Assembly: GCA_030386875.1 (NCBI GenBank)
Contig: CM059563.1
Coordinates: 44,608,102-44,672,101 of the forward strand
Reading direction: 5' to 3'
DNA: 64,000 nt
From: Morinoia aosen
Lineage: Eukaryota > Arthropoda > Malacostraca > Amphipoda > Talitridae
Shown here piece by piece: positions 51,743 to 62,860 of this stretch (position 1 is the stretch's first letter; each line of letters opens with the position of its first letter). The notes under the pieces were generated by a model, which was not told the origin of the DNA, did no database searches, and worked only from the letters and a program-made list of their open reading frames with translations. The position numbers and the translations under genes were made by a program.

Positions 51743-54700
51743 GCCGAGCTTACCGGAGGTCTCCTCTCCCCGAGGGAGGTGACGGCGCCCCCTCGGAGAG
51801 AGGGACCTTGAGCGGCACGAGTGTGTCGCTAGGGCGGGGCGATCTAGAATCGCTCGGAGCGACTGGCGTTACGACGGGGCGTCGGTTGCCAGTCGTTCGT
51901 GCCATCTTGAATGGGCATTGTTCTTGGTGTCTGGTAGACTCCGGGAGCGAGCGGACGGTGGTTTGTCCACGGGTGGTGGTGGGCCAACGCCCCCGGCCGG
52001 GGCGGCCGTTGCTAACGGCGGACGGCAGAACTTCCCATGTGGGGAAGCACTGTCGTGTGGTAGTCGGGTTGCAGGGGCATTGCTTTGGTGTCACTGCGCT
52101 TGTCATGCCGGAGTTGGAGAATCTTGGCGTGGACTGTCTCCTAGGGAGTGATGTTATTGATCACATGGGGGGCGTCACCGTCAGGAGAGGTCCTGACTCG
52201 AAGTATGCAGTTGACTGGGGGAGATCCTGGTCTGCTGGATGCTGTAGGGGGTCCAGAAATGGATTCGCCTGTGCCAAGCTGGGAGCCGGCCTGGTGGCAG
52301 GGTCGGGGTCGGTGGAGTCGAGAGGTGCGCCAGCGCCGATCGAGATTGTCGACCCTGATTTTCTTGCTAGGTTCGCTGACGGTCGGTGGACCGTCAGTTG
52401 GCGGTGGTCCGAGAAGCCGCCCGAGGGGTTGCAGACTCGGATCGCGGAGTACGGATGTACTCGGGCGCCTCTCGTGCGTGAGCGCTATGATGCGGAGATT
52501 CAGAGTTGGATCTCGAAGGGTTGGTTGAGGCGATGGCATGGCCCCATCCAGGGCGTCATTCCGTTGCTGGCCGTCGTGCAGCCAACGAAGGACAAAGTCC
52601 GTCCGGTCGTGGATTATCGTGAGTTGAACGGCTTTGTCGAGTGTCATACTGGTGATGACATGGTCGCTGTGTGTGGCGACAAGATTCGGAAATGGCGGCA
52701 GCTGCGGGGAGAGCTTAAGGTTGTCGACCTTAAGTCTGCGTACCTGCAGATCCACGTTTCTGAGGATCTGTGGCGGTACCAGATCGTGAAGTTTAAGGGT
52801 GTGCCTTACGCTTTGACGCGAGTAGGCTTCGGCCTCTCGTGTGCGCCTCGAATCATGACGGTGATTCTCGGCAAGGTTCTGTCGTTGAACGACCGCGTTC
52901 GTCGAGGGACGGACCACTACATCGATGATATAGTGGTTTGCGAGTCCATTCTCAGCGCGCAGGAGCTTCGGGAGCATCTGGCGCGGTACGGGCTTGCGGC
53001 GAAGGAGCCTGAGAGCCTGGATGGAGGCCGGCTGTTGGGAATTTCCTTACGGAAAGATTCCAACGGACATCTTCGGATGTCGCGGGGGACTGCTCTCTCC
53101 GAGTTTGGCTCGGTGAATGTCGGCTTAACGAAGAGAGGGCTGTTTTCCTTGTGCGGTCGGTTAGTCGGCCATTACCCCGTGGCGGGGTGGCTGCGTCCTT
53201 GTTGCAGTTTTTCGAAACGGCTGGGGTGCAGTGGCTCTTGGGACGACTCGGTTGACGGTTCTGTCAGCTCGTTGGCTGCGGAGCTGCTGGCGCGGACTCG
53301 TCGGGAAGACCCTGTTGGGGGCGTGTGGGGTGTCGACCCGCACGGTATGGTTACCGTGTGGGCTGATGCCAGCTCCCTCGCCGTCGGTGTGGCCCTTGAG
53401 GTCGATGGCCGCATTGTGGAGGATGCGTCTTGGCTCCGCAAAGAGTCAGACCACCTGCATATCAATGTGGCCGAGTTGGAGGCGGTGGCGCGGGGAATCA
53501 ATTTGGCGATAGCATGGGGTTTTAAGACCTTCACGGTCGCCAGTGATTCCCGGAAAGTCGTCACATGGATGGACAACACTGTCGACGGCCGCAATCGTGT
53601 TCGCACGAAGGGCGCGGCGGAGATGCTCGTGAAGCGACGTCTTGGGGTGATCCGCGAGACGATCGCTAAGCATGGTCTGGTCGTGTCTGTTCGCTTCGTC
53701 TCGACGATCGAGAACAAGGCCGACCAGCTGACCAGGGTACCTAAGAAGTGGCTTAGTTACCGCGACGCTGGTGAAGCTGTCGCAGAGGTGTCTGCCGTGC
53801 TTGCCACTGGGGAGAGTCTCGAGGATGCCATCTGGGCGGCTCATCTGCCGCATCATTTGGGCATCGATCGGGCGTACTACTTGGCGCGTCAGATCCGTAG
53901 TGATCTGTCGCGCGAACAGGTGAAGCGTGAGCTGGCTGAATGCGAGGCCTGCCAGCGGATCGATCCTGCGCTGCGGGAGGAAAATCTCGTGGAGCGAGGG
54001 GGTCTGTCTGTGGAGGAGAGTTGGCGCCGGGTTGCGGTTGACGTAACCCATTTTGGCAAAAAGCTCTACTTGTCCATGGTTGACTGTGGACCCTCGTGGT
54101 TCGCCATCTGGCGACGACTGCTGAATGAGTCTGCAGTGAGCATCGTCGCTCATTTGCGTGAGGTCGTAATTGAGCGAGGGCCGTGTGACGAGTTGTTACT
54201 GGACAATTCTACGGCGTTCCGATCAGCGACTGTGGAGCAGTTCGCTGATGCGTGGGGGATTTCACTGCGATTCCGTGCCGCCTACGCCCCGAGCGGCAAC
54301 GGGATCGTTGAGAGAAATCACCGGACGATCAAGAGGATCGCCGCCAGGGGAGGTATCACCCCTGAGGAGGCTACATTTTGGTACAATGTGACGCCTCGGA
54401 AGGACACTGAGGCTGGCTCAGTCCCTTCGAGTGGTATATTCCGATATCGTTGGCGAGTGCCATTCGATATCAATCGTCGGGTGAGTGATGGCTGCGCGCA
54501 CAACAGTTTTGCTGTTGGTGATGAGGTGTGGGTGAAACCCCCACTGCCTTCATGCACGAAGCAGTGGATGTCTGGTGAGGTCACCAGCGTCGTGTCAAAG
54601 TACGTAGTCTGCGTAGACGGCATGCCTAGGCATGTGCGCGACGTCAGGAGACGGCGGATTGGTGGTGAACGGGGCCGTGTTCCCGAGAATCATAGGGGTG

Positions 54701-54984
54701 TTGATGGCGCTGCGGAGCCCGAAGCAGTTAGCTTCGGTGGAGGTGGTGGCGGCGGTGCAGCTCCTCTTGCGTTGCCCGAGAGAGTGGTTGTTGACGCACT
54801 AAACGCGGCGCCAGTGGTGCCGGCGGCAGATAACGCGTCGAGTGAAGACTCCCCTGAAGAAGAGGGCGAGAAGCCTGCCGCTATCGACAGAGAGGCGGAG
54901 CAGCACCAGGGGGAGCCGGCGCCATTGAGGCGGTCACGCCGTGAGCGACGGCGTCCCTCGTACCTAAACGAGTACGAGTGTTAG
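51664..54984 (+). CDS. Gypsy Pol: protease, RT, RNase H, integrase
   Basis: The pol frame is open from 51664, in the -1 frame relative to Gag, with no ATG needed if made by frameshifting. Residue numbers below count from 51808. Protease: LVDSGSERTVV near 43. Reverse transcriptase: RPVVDYRELNGFVE near 264, VDLKSAYLQIHV, GFGLSCAPRIMT and catalytic HYIDDIVV near 371. RNase H: VWADASSLAVGVAL, HINVAELEAVARG, ASDSRK, NKADQLTR. Integrase: an HHCC zinc-binding motif (HLPHHLG ... CEACQ) near 680-720, then VDVTHF, LLLDNSTAF and GNGIVERNHR, giving D,D-35-E. The C terminus is a Gly/Ala-rich and then acidic/basic tail. All catalytic residues seen are present and no internal stop breaks it. Confidence 0.93.
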   Translation, partial: AYGWWVGFLCGGRQSGRCVLLNGNRVSRAYRRSPLPEGGDGAPSERGTLSGTSVSLGRGDLESLGATGVTTGRRLPVVRAILNGHCSWCLVDSGSERTVVCPRVVVGQRPRPGRPLLTADGRTSHVGKHCRVVVGLQGHCFGVTALVMPELENLGVDCLLGSDVIDHMGGVTVRRGPDSKYAVDWGRSWSAGCCRGSRNGFACAKLGAGLVAGSGSVESRGAPAPIEIVDPDFLARFADGRWTVSWRWSEKPPEGLQTRIAEYGCTRAPLVRERYDAEIQSWISKGWLRRWHGPIQGVIPLLAVVQPTKDKVRPVVDYRELNGFVECHTGDDMVAVCGDKIRKWRQLRGELKVVDLKSAYLQIHVSEDLWRYQIVKFKGVPYALTRVGFGLSCAPRIMTVILGKVLSLNDRVRRGTDHYIDDIVVCESILSAQELREHLARYGLAAKEPESLDGGRLLGISLRKDSNGHLRMSRGTALSEFGSVNVGLTKRGLFSLCGRLVGHYPVAGWLRPCCSFSKRLGCSGSWDDSVDGSVSSLAAELLARTRREDPVGGVWGVDPHGMVTVWADASSLAVGVALEVDGRIVEDASWLRKESDHLHINVAELEAVARGINLAIAWGFKTFTVASDSRKVVTWMDNTVDGRNRVRTKGAAEMLVKRRLGVIRETIAKHGLVVSVRFVSTIENKADQLTRVPKKWLSYRDAGEAVAEVSAVLATGESLEDAIWAAHLPHHLGIDRAYYLARQIRSDLSREQVKRELAECEACQRIDPALREENLVERGGLSVEESWRRVAVDVTHFGKKLYLSMVDCGPSWFAIWRRLLNESAVSIVAHLREVVIERGPCDELLLDNSTAFRSATVEQFADAWGISLRFRAAYAPSGNGIVERNHRTIKRIAARGGITPEEATFWYNVTPRKDTEAGSVPSSGIFRYRWRVPFDINRRVSDGCAHNSFAVGDEVWVKPPLPSCTKQWMSGEVTSVVSKYVVCVDGMPRHVRDVRRRRIGGERGRVPENHRGVDGAAEPEAVSFGGGGGGGAAPLALPERVVVDALNAAPVVPAADNASSEDSPEEEGEKPAAIDREAEQHQGEPAPLRRSRRERRRPSYLNEYEC
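51682..51724 (+). promoter_or_regulatory. Candidate -1 ribosomal frameshift signal between gag and pol
   Basis: The heptamer G GGT TTC (51682-51688) fits X XXY YYZ in the Gag frame. A 5-nt spacer (51689-51693) follows, then a perfect 9-bp stem GGAGGACGC (51694-51702) / GCGTCCTCC (51716-51724) with a 13-nt loop. It lies inside the 51664-51742 overlap, exactly where a -1 shift would join Gag to Pol. Confidence 0.8.
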
Positions 54985-55012
54985 GAACCTCGCCACGCTA
55001 GTTTCCTGAGAA

Positions 55013-55023
55013 ACTGGGGGAGA
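55013..55023 (+). promoter_or_regulatory. Gypsy polypurine tract
   Basis: ACTGGGGGAGA directly before the 3' LTR, the expected primer site for plus-strand synthesis. Confidence 0.75.
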
Positions 55024-55314
55024 TGTGGGGTTGTCGTACGTTGCGGCAGTTTTCGTACTATGTCGCAACCGCCTCGGCTGAGTCGGCTCGCTGCCGCCCG
55101 GATCGGCAGGGTGGTTATGGAAACAGTGGAGTGCAGTCGTGCGTGCTTTCGCTCTTCGATCGTATTATCTTCGCCGCGGTTCGGTACTTGTGTAAGGCCG
55201 GCAAGTGCCTTGCTTTCATTCCTCTCGGTGAACGAGGAAGGCGAAACAGCTGCGGCAGCTGTTTTGCGGTTGCTGTCGGTGTCAGCACCGGGCAACGTTA
55301 AAGGTAAGCCAACA
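55024..55314 (+). repeat. Gypsy 3' LTR
   Basis: 291 bp, preceded by the polypurine tract ACTGGGGGAGA (55013-55023) and followed by the CTTTG target duplication. Confidence 0.96.
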
Positions 55315-55319
55315 CTTTG

Positions 55320-55630
55320 CAATCTCCTTGTAGTGTAATAATAACAGTTTGTTGCTTGTTCGCTCGGTTTGTTCGTCCTTCCCTTCTCCTTTAAGCAAGA
55401 AACCTATAAATTACTCATTGACTGTCATAAATAATAAGTTTTTATCAAGGGCTTGCTTTCATACATGCTTGCTTACTCGGAATGAGCGTTCTCATTTAAA
55501 GTTTGGGTTACCAGTGTAAGCTTGGGTATTTGGTTGATATTAAATAGAACAAAGTTTGGTGTTCCGTGATAATTTGGGGTCACCATACGCCCGGGAAGGC
55601 ATCAATATTGATATGAATTGATATGGCCGC
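55320..55630. other. Flank without recognised features
   Basis: AT-rich, no coding signal or clear repeat. Confidence 0.4.
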
Positions 55631-56370
55631 TTGCTCAGAAGGAGTAGGGTCCGGACGCAGTATTTTCAAGTGTCAAATAATCAAACAGGTAATCTCATAA
55701 AAAAACACAATACGAACCATCACTTGGGGTAATTGAAACTAGATAGCCTCGCCTGGTCATTTATTGGGGAAGAGGGTGAACGCTGAAATGCGAGGCTTGA
55801 TTCTTGGTTCGTGAGAAATTCTTGGGAAGACTCCGAGGCGATTGAAGAAACTTCAGACGGTGTGCTTCCAGGTCAGGCGTGTACTGGAGTGTGAAGTTGA
55901 GGCTGGTAATACGTGTGGAAGGCTTCTAAAGTTCGCCCAAAGTGGGAAACTCAATTTAATTATGTGAAGCTTGAAGAGCAAAGCAATTTAAAAGGGTCAC
56001 CAGCACGTGTAAACGCACGTTGAGTTTCAATGATTTGCACTCTCAGAAGGAGTTGAGGACGGTGTTCGGACGCAATATTTCAAGCGTCTAATAATCAACA
56101 AGAAACAATAAAAACACCATACAGCCACCACTCGGGGAGAATGAGAGAACAGAATAGCTCGCCTTTGGGGTTTATTAAAGCTGAGGTTGAACGCCAACGT
56201 GCGAGGCTTGATTCTTGGTTCGAGACGTTCTTGGGGAGAGTCTGAGGCGGTTGAAGAACTTCAGACGATGCGTTCAGCTCAGGCTTGTGAAAGCGTGTGC
56301 ACTGGAGTGTGAAGCTGACGATGGTGTAAGGTGTGGGAGGTACCGACGTTAAGTGGGAAAACTTTACGTT
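55630..56370. repeat. Two diverged tandem copies of a ~400-bp unit
   Basis: Copy 1 (about 55635-55980) and copy 2 (about 56043-56370) share CAGAAGGAGT, GCGAGGCTTGATTCTTGGTT, TTCAGACG and ACTGGAGTGTGAAG in the same order. Many indels separate them, so the duplication is old. No coding frame. Confidence 0.75.
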
Positions 56371-56373
56371 TGA

Positions 56374-56830
56374 GTAAATTCGGTAAGAATAGAGGCTCTC
56401 GACCCAATATTCTCAACTGGAGATTTTAGCGGCTTAGCTGCAGGGATGCAGGCCTTCCAGTTTAGTAAGCTTAGATAGGAGGAGAAACTTGGAGGAGGTA
56501 AGCTCCTTGATTTCTTAATGCAGAGTGGCTGCAATTAAGGGGTTGGGGTTTGGCTCCATACGAGTTTGTGAGTGCATGGAATGTGTGGTCCAGTAGACCC
56601 CGTCAAGGGACATTGTGCTGGATTAATTTGTACGATAACGACTCTATTCATACACATGTGCAAAACTGCTGCAGTCTGCTGCTTACAAGGAGAACAATGG
56701 CAGGAGTCTAGTGCTAAGGGCAGTGCGCAGCTCTAGCGCCCGAGTTACAGCCTGAATCATCTTAACACCCAGAACCGGTGTTCAAGACCAACTGGTCATA
56801 AGCTCTATCCTGATATCACAAGCAGCAACA
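56374..56830. repeat. Dispersed repeat R, uninterrupted copy
   Basis: Shares, in order, GGCTTAGCTG, GCAGAGTGGCTGCAAT, GATAACGA, ACACATGTGCA and CACCCAGAACCGGTGTTCAA with the split copy at 57600-57910 plus 59025-59210. No coding frame. Confidence 0.75.
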
Positions 56831-57599
56831 CGACTGAGTGTATAATCCAAATGAACTAACAGCTAGAAGTAAAATAGCTACTGCGCTGAGGCAATTCAAT
56901 GATGTACCAAAAGTAAATATGAGAAAAGGTGAAGCCTCTATAAGCGAGAATTGCTTCTAGGCGCAGCAAAAGTACATATAAAAAGTAGTAGCATATAAAA
57001 AGGCACAACGGTATAAACAAACTAAAGATGGAAACAAGGTTATAGTGTTTTAGCAAAGACAAAAGGAAACAAATGGCAAAGATGGGGCAGTGAGCTTGAA
57101 GCTTGTGCCTAACTAACACCGGCACAGAAAAAACATAGTGAATGTTCCTAAGTTAATCACAAAAATGAGCTCTCACTACACAGACAAGTTAATATATATA
57201 ATAAAACACTTCACATTAACACTTGATACTTATAAATGCCCCCTCTGGGGCCCAAGCACTACACACAGGAGAATCTCTACGTAAATGACGACTCTGCCCG
57301 GAGAGCCGGCCTTATATGCTGTGAGTGCTTGCGAAATGGTTCTGCGCAATGTTTCCAAACGGAAGTGACGGACGGAACCGTGATCGGCAAATATTTTCGA
57401 AACACATTTTTGGTAAAATTTCTGGTTTTATCAAGTGAATTCAGTCTTGTAAATTTTAAAAATAATTACATTTGTATAATTTAATTTTAGGATATTAGTT
57501 TTTAATATTTATGAAATTAGGCTGAAGTGTGGCTGAGGCGTCCACTACAGGCTCCGACACTAAGTGACTCAGCATTGGAGGATTATGATAATGTTACTT
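56831..57599. other. Spacer without recognised features
   Basis: AT-rich on both sides of a short mixed stretch near 57236-57370 with an 82-codon plus frame that resembles nothing recognised. Confidence 0.4.
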
Positions 57600-57910
57600 A
57601 TTGAGTCTGGGAAAAGCCACCGGTTGGGAAAACTCAGTAGGAATTAAGGCATTCGGCTCGATAGTTTTAGCTGGAGTTTTCGGTGGCTTAGCTGTGGATA
57701 AGCAGGCTTTCCAGCATACTGTCGGAGGAAACAAGGATACGAGGAGGAGGAGGAGGAGGTAATCTCCTTAGGCTCTTACTGCAGAGTGGCTGCAATCAAG
57801 ATGTTAGAGTGTGACTTTAAAATGTTTGTGGGTGAGGGGAATGTGTTGTCCAGGGTCCTGTGAGGGAACAACGGGCTGGATTAAATTTGACGATAACGAG
57901 CCTATCTATA

Positions 57911-58508
57911 TATATTTTTCTTCTTTTTCATGCTTCCTTAATATGACACTTGTGAACATTGACCGAAACAAGCGATTTCATATATTATTTCCTGGCGTCA
58001 AGAATTGCGAAGTTTATGTCATGTACATGTAAACTGTCAAAAGTGTTTTCACCCCACAATGAAAATGCATCGTCCATGAAAATATTGTGTTATCTCTTAC
58101 AATTATCATTACATGTATTATCAAATGTAGATTAAGCTAGATTAGGAGTTCATTGCCCTCAATCATTTCTTTTGACTAGTGACACGAGTTTTTCAATACT
58201 CGTGTGTGTGTATCATCTAAGTGTATTAATTTTAAGATATTTTGAAAACCAATGATGATACTTTTGTACCATCTCTATTGGAAATAAACCGTTTTTCTTT
58301 TTCTTTCTTTCTTTTCTTTTCACATGTTTCTTCCCATAAAATTGAATTAAATGAAGCATTCATGTAAAAACTATACATTTGTTGTGCGATCATCCATTTA
58401 TATTTAAATAAAATGCTTGTTAACTAATGACCGTTATGTTAAAATTGTTGAATCAGAAATACAAAACCTATAATCTTCTTGGTCCTCATGCTTATATGTA
58501 CACATATG

Positions 58509-58539
<31 letters not shown>

Positions 58540-59024
58540 ATGTGTGTGTATGTGAGTGTGTGTATGGATATATACACACATGCATACGTATGTGTACATA
58601 TGTGTGTATATGGATATATATTTATATATATATATATTTTTTTTTCATGCTTCCTTAAAATGACACTTGTGAACATTGACCGAAACAAGCGATTTCATAT
58701 ATTATTTCCTGGCGTCAAGAATTGCGAAGTTTTATGTCATGTACATGTAAACTGTCAAAAGTGTTTTCACCCCACAATGAAAATGCATCGTCCATGAAAT
58801 TGTGTTATCTCTTACAATTATCATTACATGTATTATCAAATGTAGATTAAGCTAGATTAGGAGTTCATTGCCCTCAATCATTTCTTTTGACTAGTGACAC
58901 GAGTTTTTCAATACTCATGTGTGTGTATCATCTAAGTGTATTAATTTTAAGATATTTTAAAAACCAATGATGGTACTTTTGTACCATCTCTTTTGGAAAT
59001 AACCCGTTTTTCTTTTCTTTTTTT
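57911..59024 (+). mobile_element. Old sequence related to the BEL-like LTR, partly duplicated
   Basis: 58350-58440 matches LTR positions near 40655-40745 (TTGTTGTGCGATC, ACTAATGACCG), and 58645-58720 matches those near 40787-40840 (CGAAACAAGCGATT, GACACGAGTTTT). A segment of about 360 bp occurs twice (57925-58290 and 58648-59010), so the copy has been rearranged. A TG/TA microsatellite (58505-58645) has expanded between the two matching parts. Confidence 0.65.
58505..58645. repeat. TG/TA microsatellite
   Basis: Alternating TG, TA and TATG runs of about 140 bp, giving meaningless short frames on both strands. Confidence 0.9.
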
Positions 59025-59210
59025 TTCTATACACATGTGCATGACTGTTGAAATCTGCTACTCACAAGAAGAACAATGGCAGAAGTCTAGTGCTAAGGTC
59101 AGTCCACAGCTCTGGCACCCGAGTTGCTGCCTGAATCATCTTAACACCCAGAACCGGTGTTCAAGACCAACTGGTCATAAGCTCCATCTTGGTATCAAGC
59201 AACAAAACAC

Positions 59211-59840
59211 AATCTTGTTCATAGTCAGCAATTGGCTAGTGGAATTTAATTATACTGGTTTGGCTTTTAGATATTCTGACAGTAACTAGCTAACTGCTGT
59301 CAGTTGGCGGTTGTGACTTGAGTCATTCATAAGCTACACTTATTACTCAGCATGCTGCTGGAACTAAACTTACAAGTGTCCACGACGGGAACTAATTCCT
59401 AAGGCTAATAACAACTGAGTATATCCTTTAATGGGCTAAAAAATAGAAGCAAAAATGGCTCAGCACATTTCGAATGTCTACAACGTGAGCTAATAATATC
59501 ATGTAAACAATAAGAGCACAAAGCACAATCAGAATCTTGGCACAAAAATATAAGGAAAAGGTGAGGTAATAATATCATGTAAGCAATAAGAGCACAAAGA
59601 CAACAGAGTCAGTGAATTTATAATTATGACTCCTAAGTTGAGATGAATAACACAGTGCAATAGGCGAGGTAATATGTGAGGGGTAAAAACTCTTATTCTT
59701 ATAAGATGGAATCACTTTAGGGCACTTTTGAACTAGAAAAGAAAAAAAAAAGAAAAAATGTTTATTTCCAAGTTGTCACATGAGATACATGCCAACATAT
59801 TGGCTTTTAAAAGTTTCTTAAATATAGGGCATCCTAAAAC
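59211..59840. other. AT-rich spacer
   Basis: Contains two near copies of GGTAATAATATCATGTAA with CAATAAGAGCACAAAG (about 59490-59525 and 59567-59600), but no gene or known element. Confidence 0.4.
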
Positions 59841-59844
59841 AAAT

Positions 59845-60275
59845 GTTCCATACGAGGAGTACTAGTTGACAAACCATCCGAGGTGTACAAGTAGATGAGC
59901 CATACGAGGCATAATAATCGACAAACTATACGAGGTGTACTAATAGACAAACTGTCAGAGGTGTACAAGTAGATAGACCATACGAGGCATATTAATTGAC
60001 AAAATATGCGAGGCGTACTAATAGACAAACCATTCGTGGTGTGCTAGTAGTCTAACAAAAGTTCTATACTAGGAGTACTAATTGACAAACCATCCGAGGT
60101 GTACAAATAGATAAGCCATACGAGGCATAATAATAATAGGCAAACTATACGAGGTGTACTAATAGACAAGCTATCAGAGGTGTACAAAATAGATAGACCA
60201 TACGAGGCATATTAATAGACAAAATATACGAGGCGTACTAATAGATAAACCACACGTGACTTGCCAATAGTCTAT
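59845..60275. repeat. Minisatellite with ~25-bp units and a higher-order period near 190 bp
   Basis: About 16 units built on GACAAACTATACGAGGTGTA / GATAGACCATACGAGGCAT alternation. A larger block starting with GTTCTATACTAGGAGTACTA at 60062 repeats one starting GTTCCATACGAGGAGTACTA at 59846. The 64-codon minus frame here is only the repeat in translation. Confidence 0.9.
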
Positions 60276-60379
60276 CTCTGTCAAGGGTAGTTGAATGAGA
60301 AATGAAAAATATGCCCTAAAAATATGCAAAGCCCTATATCACCACCAAAAACAAATTTCATATCTTCTTGATATTCACC

Positions 60380-61135
60380 ACATCATGCGGACATGGGTAC
60401 ATGGGATGAAATAGAGATGCAGTGTAAGCCGGTTACCACTCATGATTGACAAATATCTACAAAACATTGGTAGAAATGGGTAAACAAACATATATTCAGT
60501 ATCAAAATTCATAGCTTGTACAACATACGGACAGAAAGATAATTTTACTGCGATTCATATGCTCAAATTGCACTTTATTTCATTAATTATATATGACATT
60601 AATCCGATTCACAGAAACGCCCTCTGGGGAAGTGATAGATCTATTTTTGAATAATTTCGCTATTGCAATAAAATTTATTAACCGAATGGTTTTTGCGTAA
60701 AGAAATGAAATAGAAACATGTATATCTATTTATGTAGATACATATATATACCTACACACGTACACACACATATTAATATATATACTTATTGAAAATAGAA
60801 TATTAGAAAAAAATACATAAATAAGATAAAAGATAGAAGCAACCTACCATCTACTACACAGAAAATGACAGCTGAGCTCACTGTAATCCTAAGAAATTTT
60901 TCGCAAAAAAATAACTAAAAGGAAGAGAAGACTTCGAAAAACATGAAAATGAGCTGTTTTTTAATTTCTTCACAGAAATTTTTAAGAAAAATCAGGTTAT
61001 AGTCAAGAAGCAACACAACTCTTCAGCATTATACGGACATGTGTACGTGGGATAAAATGGAGTAACATTGTGGCCGGATATCACATCTGAGTGGAGAATA
61101 TTCACAAAATTGGCACATATAGGAAGGTTAGGCCT
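60380..61135. repeat. Two diverged copies of an unknown repeat in AT-rich DNA
   Basis: 60385-60500 and 61020-61130 share GGACATGGGTACATGGGAT / GGACATGTGTACGTGGGAT, a GCCGG...TACC/TATC block and an ACAAAATTGG-like stretch in the same order. No coding signal. A short TA/CA-rich stretch lies at 60715-60785. Confidence 0.5.
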
Positions 61136-62580
61136 TGATCCAAAATGATAATTTTGATTACAGAAATTTAGAGTTTTTTCCGATTTGAAAGTTCAGTGCT
61201 AGTGTGCGCTGAACGCACGGAAAAAAATAAAAATAAAAAGACTAAATGCAATGCTTAAATTACCCCTTTCCCCCCAGCTCAGTCGAAAATCGATTGAAAG
61301 CATCATCGAGAATGATTTTGAAATAGCGAGACAACGTTAGCCAAAAATTTAATTCATTATAAACTTTGCACAACCCTCACATCTATAAACCTATTTATTG
61401 GTGTACACACAAAATGTATTTCATGGTATATTTGTCATACGGACGTTAAATATTAATTAATACAGAAAAGAGAAAGAAATAACAAAATAAAGAGGAGGAA
61501 ATACTCCTAATTATAGAAAGAACGTGTTGGAAATTCCGGTGCGCGTCTCTGAGTGACATGTCGGTTAGTACCTGGATTCAGTTCGTTTGGGTGTGCTGTC
61601 TGCAAACAGAGGTGACGTCTGTCTTGGTTTGTCTTTTTTCAGGAAGGTTGTTATTGATTATAAAAAAGTAATTTTTCCATCCAGTCAAGGAAGGAGTGTT
61701 GTGCCGGTTTTCCGCATTTCTAGGGACCCAGCAGCGTCTTGTGTCGTGAGCCTATAGGAGTTCCCTCTACCCTCTTCCTTGACCACTTTTTTTGCTATCT
61801 TTTTATTTAAGTGTGTGTAAAGAGTCGGTTTTTTCTTCCGCTCTTTCTTATAATGAGAATTTATAACGATAGCGATGCCGCCACCACCGGGCGAGCCCGG
61901 AACTAAATTGGAGATTAATTACGTTAGTTTCCGATTGTCAATTGAGTACTTAGCTGGGTGGCGTTAGCGCGTATACGGGAGCTTTTACGACCACCCCTAT
62001 TCAGATATATAAACTTTTGGTAACGTGCGTATTTCTTGGTAGCAATGGCGGCGGTTGGCGCGTGTTTCAGGCGCTAGTTTCTGAGAGAGATGAGAGGTAA
62101 GGGACGACTCCTGACGCGTTTTCTCGTTTATTTGGCAAGACTGGAAGGACGGCACAAGTGCGGCGATTATGAAAGTTCCACATAAATACCCGAGGGTTAA
62201 CCCCACATACTGACCTACTCAGGAGACAATATTGACATAGGCTAACAAGGAATCGACAACTCGAGCTCAGGGAATATTTTGCATATATTCACTCACGATA
62301 TCACCGGGTGTTTAGCAGACACCCTACTCCAACCACTGAGCGTATACAGACACTCGACACACGAGCCAACGAAACACGAGCCCGGGGGGTGTTCTGCAAT
62401 CACCGAAAGGTTGAGCCAAGGTAAGCGTATAGCAAACGCTTGAAATCATGCGCCCTCACACAAGTCAATGGATTTCGTCGAACACGGTCTCGAAATTCAA
62501 CTATTGAAGATATGGGCTTTTACTATCAACTCAAATTCCTAAGTATCCAAACCGGTTGTTCGTCGTACTCCCAAACTGAA
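61136..62580. other. Region without confident genes
   Basis: The composition shifts from AT-rich to mixed near 61530. A 29-codon plus frame with good start context (61873, MPPPPGEPGTKLE) and a 69-codon minus frame (62206-61997) were seen. Neither resembles a known family. Confidence 0.4.
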
Positions 62581-62860
62581 CTCTAGGACGTCCGTTCACG
62601 ACCACGGCTCCCTACCCGCTCTCGACGACGGCTACTCGCGAAGTGTCCTCCGCTCGTCTCACACAACTCCGGCTCGGGTAGTGCTCACCCCTCCCAAAGG
62701 GAAGGGGGGTCACCGCACGAGCCGGGCAGCGACGGGGCGAGAGGGTTCTGAGCTTCGCCTCCCTCCACCCAACCGGGGTGCGGCTGGGGGAGAGGGGTCG
62801 GGTCTCATGCCCCTGCCCGCCTCCCGCTACGGCACATTAAATAAAGGTCGACCGTGACCG
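62580..62860. other. GC- and CpG-rich patch
   Basis: CG-rich block with CTCCCAAAGGG and CCGGGGTGCGGCTGGGGGAG motifs, ending just before AATAAAGGTCGACC. It stands out sharply from its AT-rich surroundings. It might be part of an LTR or a promoter, but nothing decides which. Confidence 0.4.

Larger units (their letters stand above)
50444..55314 (+). mobile_element. Ty3/gypsy-type LTR retrotransposon, nearly intact
   Basis: 4871 bp. Two 291-bp LTRs (TGTGGGG...GCCAACA) differ at one base. The target duplication CTTTG is at 50439-50443 and 55315-55319. Domain order is Gag, protease, reverse transcriptase, RNase H, integrase. No envelope frame follows integrase. A primer-binding site could not be assigned with confidence. 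The near-identical LTRs point to a very recent insertion. Confidence 0.95.
57600..59210. repeat. Dispersed repeat R, copy split by an LTR-related insertion
   Basis: 57600-57910 aligns with 56374-56640 and 59025-59210 continues the same repeat up to 56830. The inserted block (57911-59024) is flanked by TCTATA on both sides, a likely target duplication. Confidence 0.65.

Noticed and set aside
54985-55023. Possible envelope gene after gypsy integrase
   Set aside because: Only about 40 bp lie between the Pol stop and the 3' LTR, so there is no room for one.
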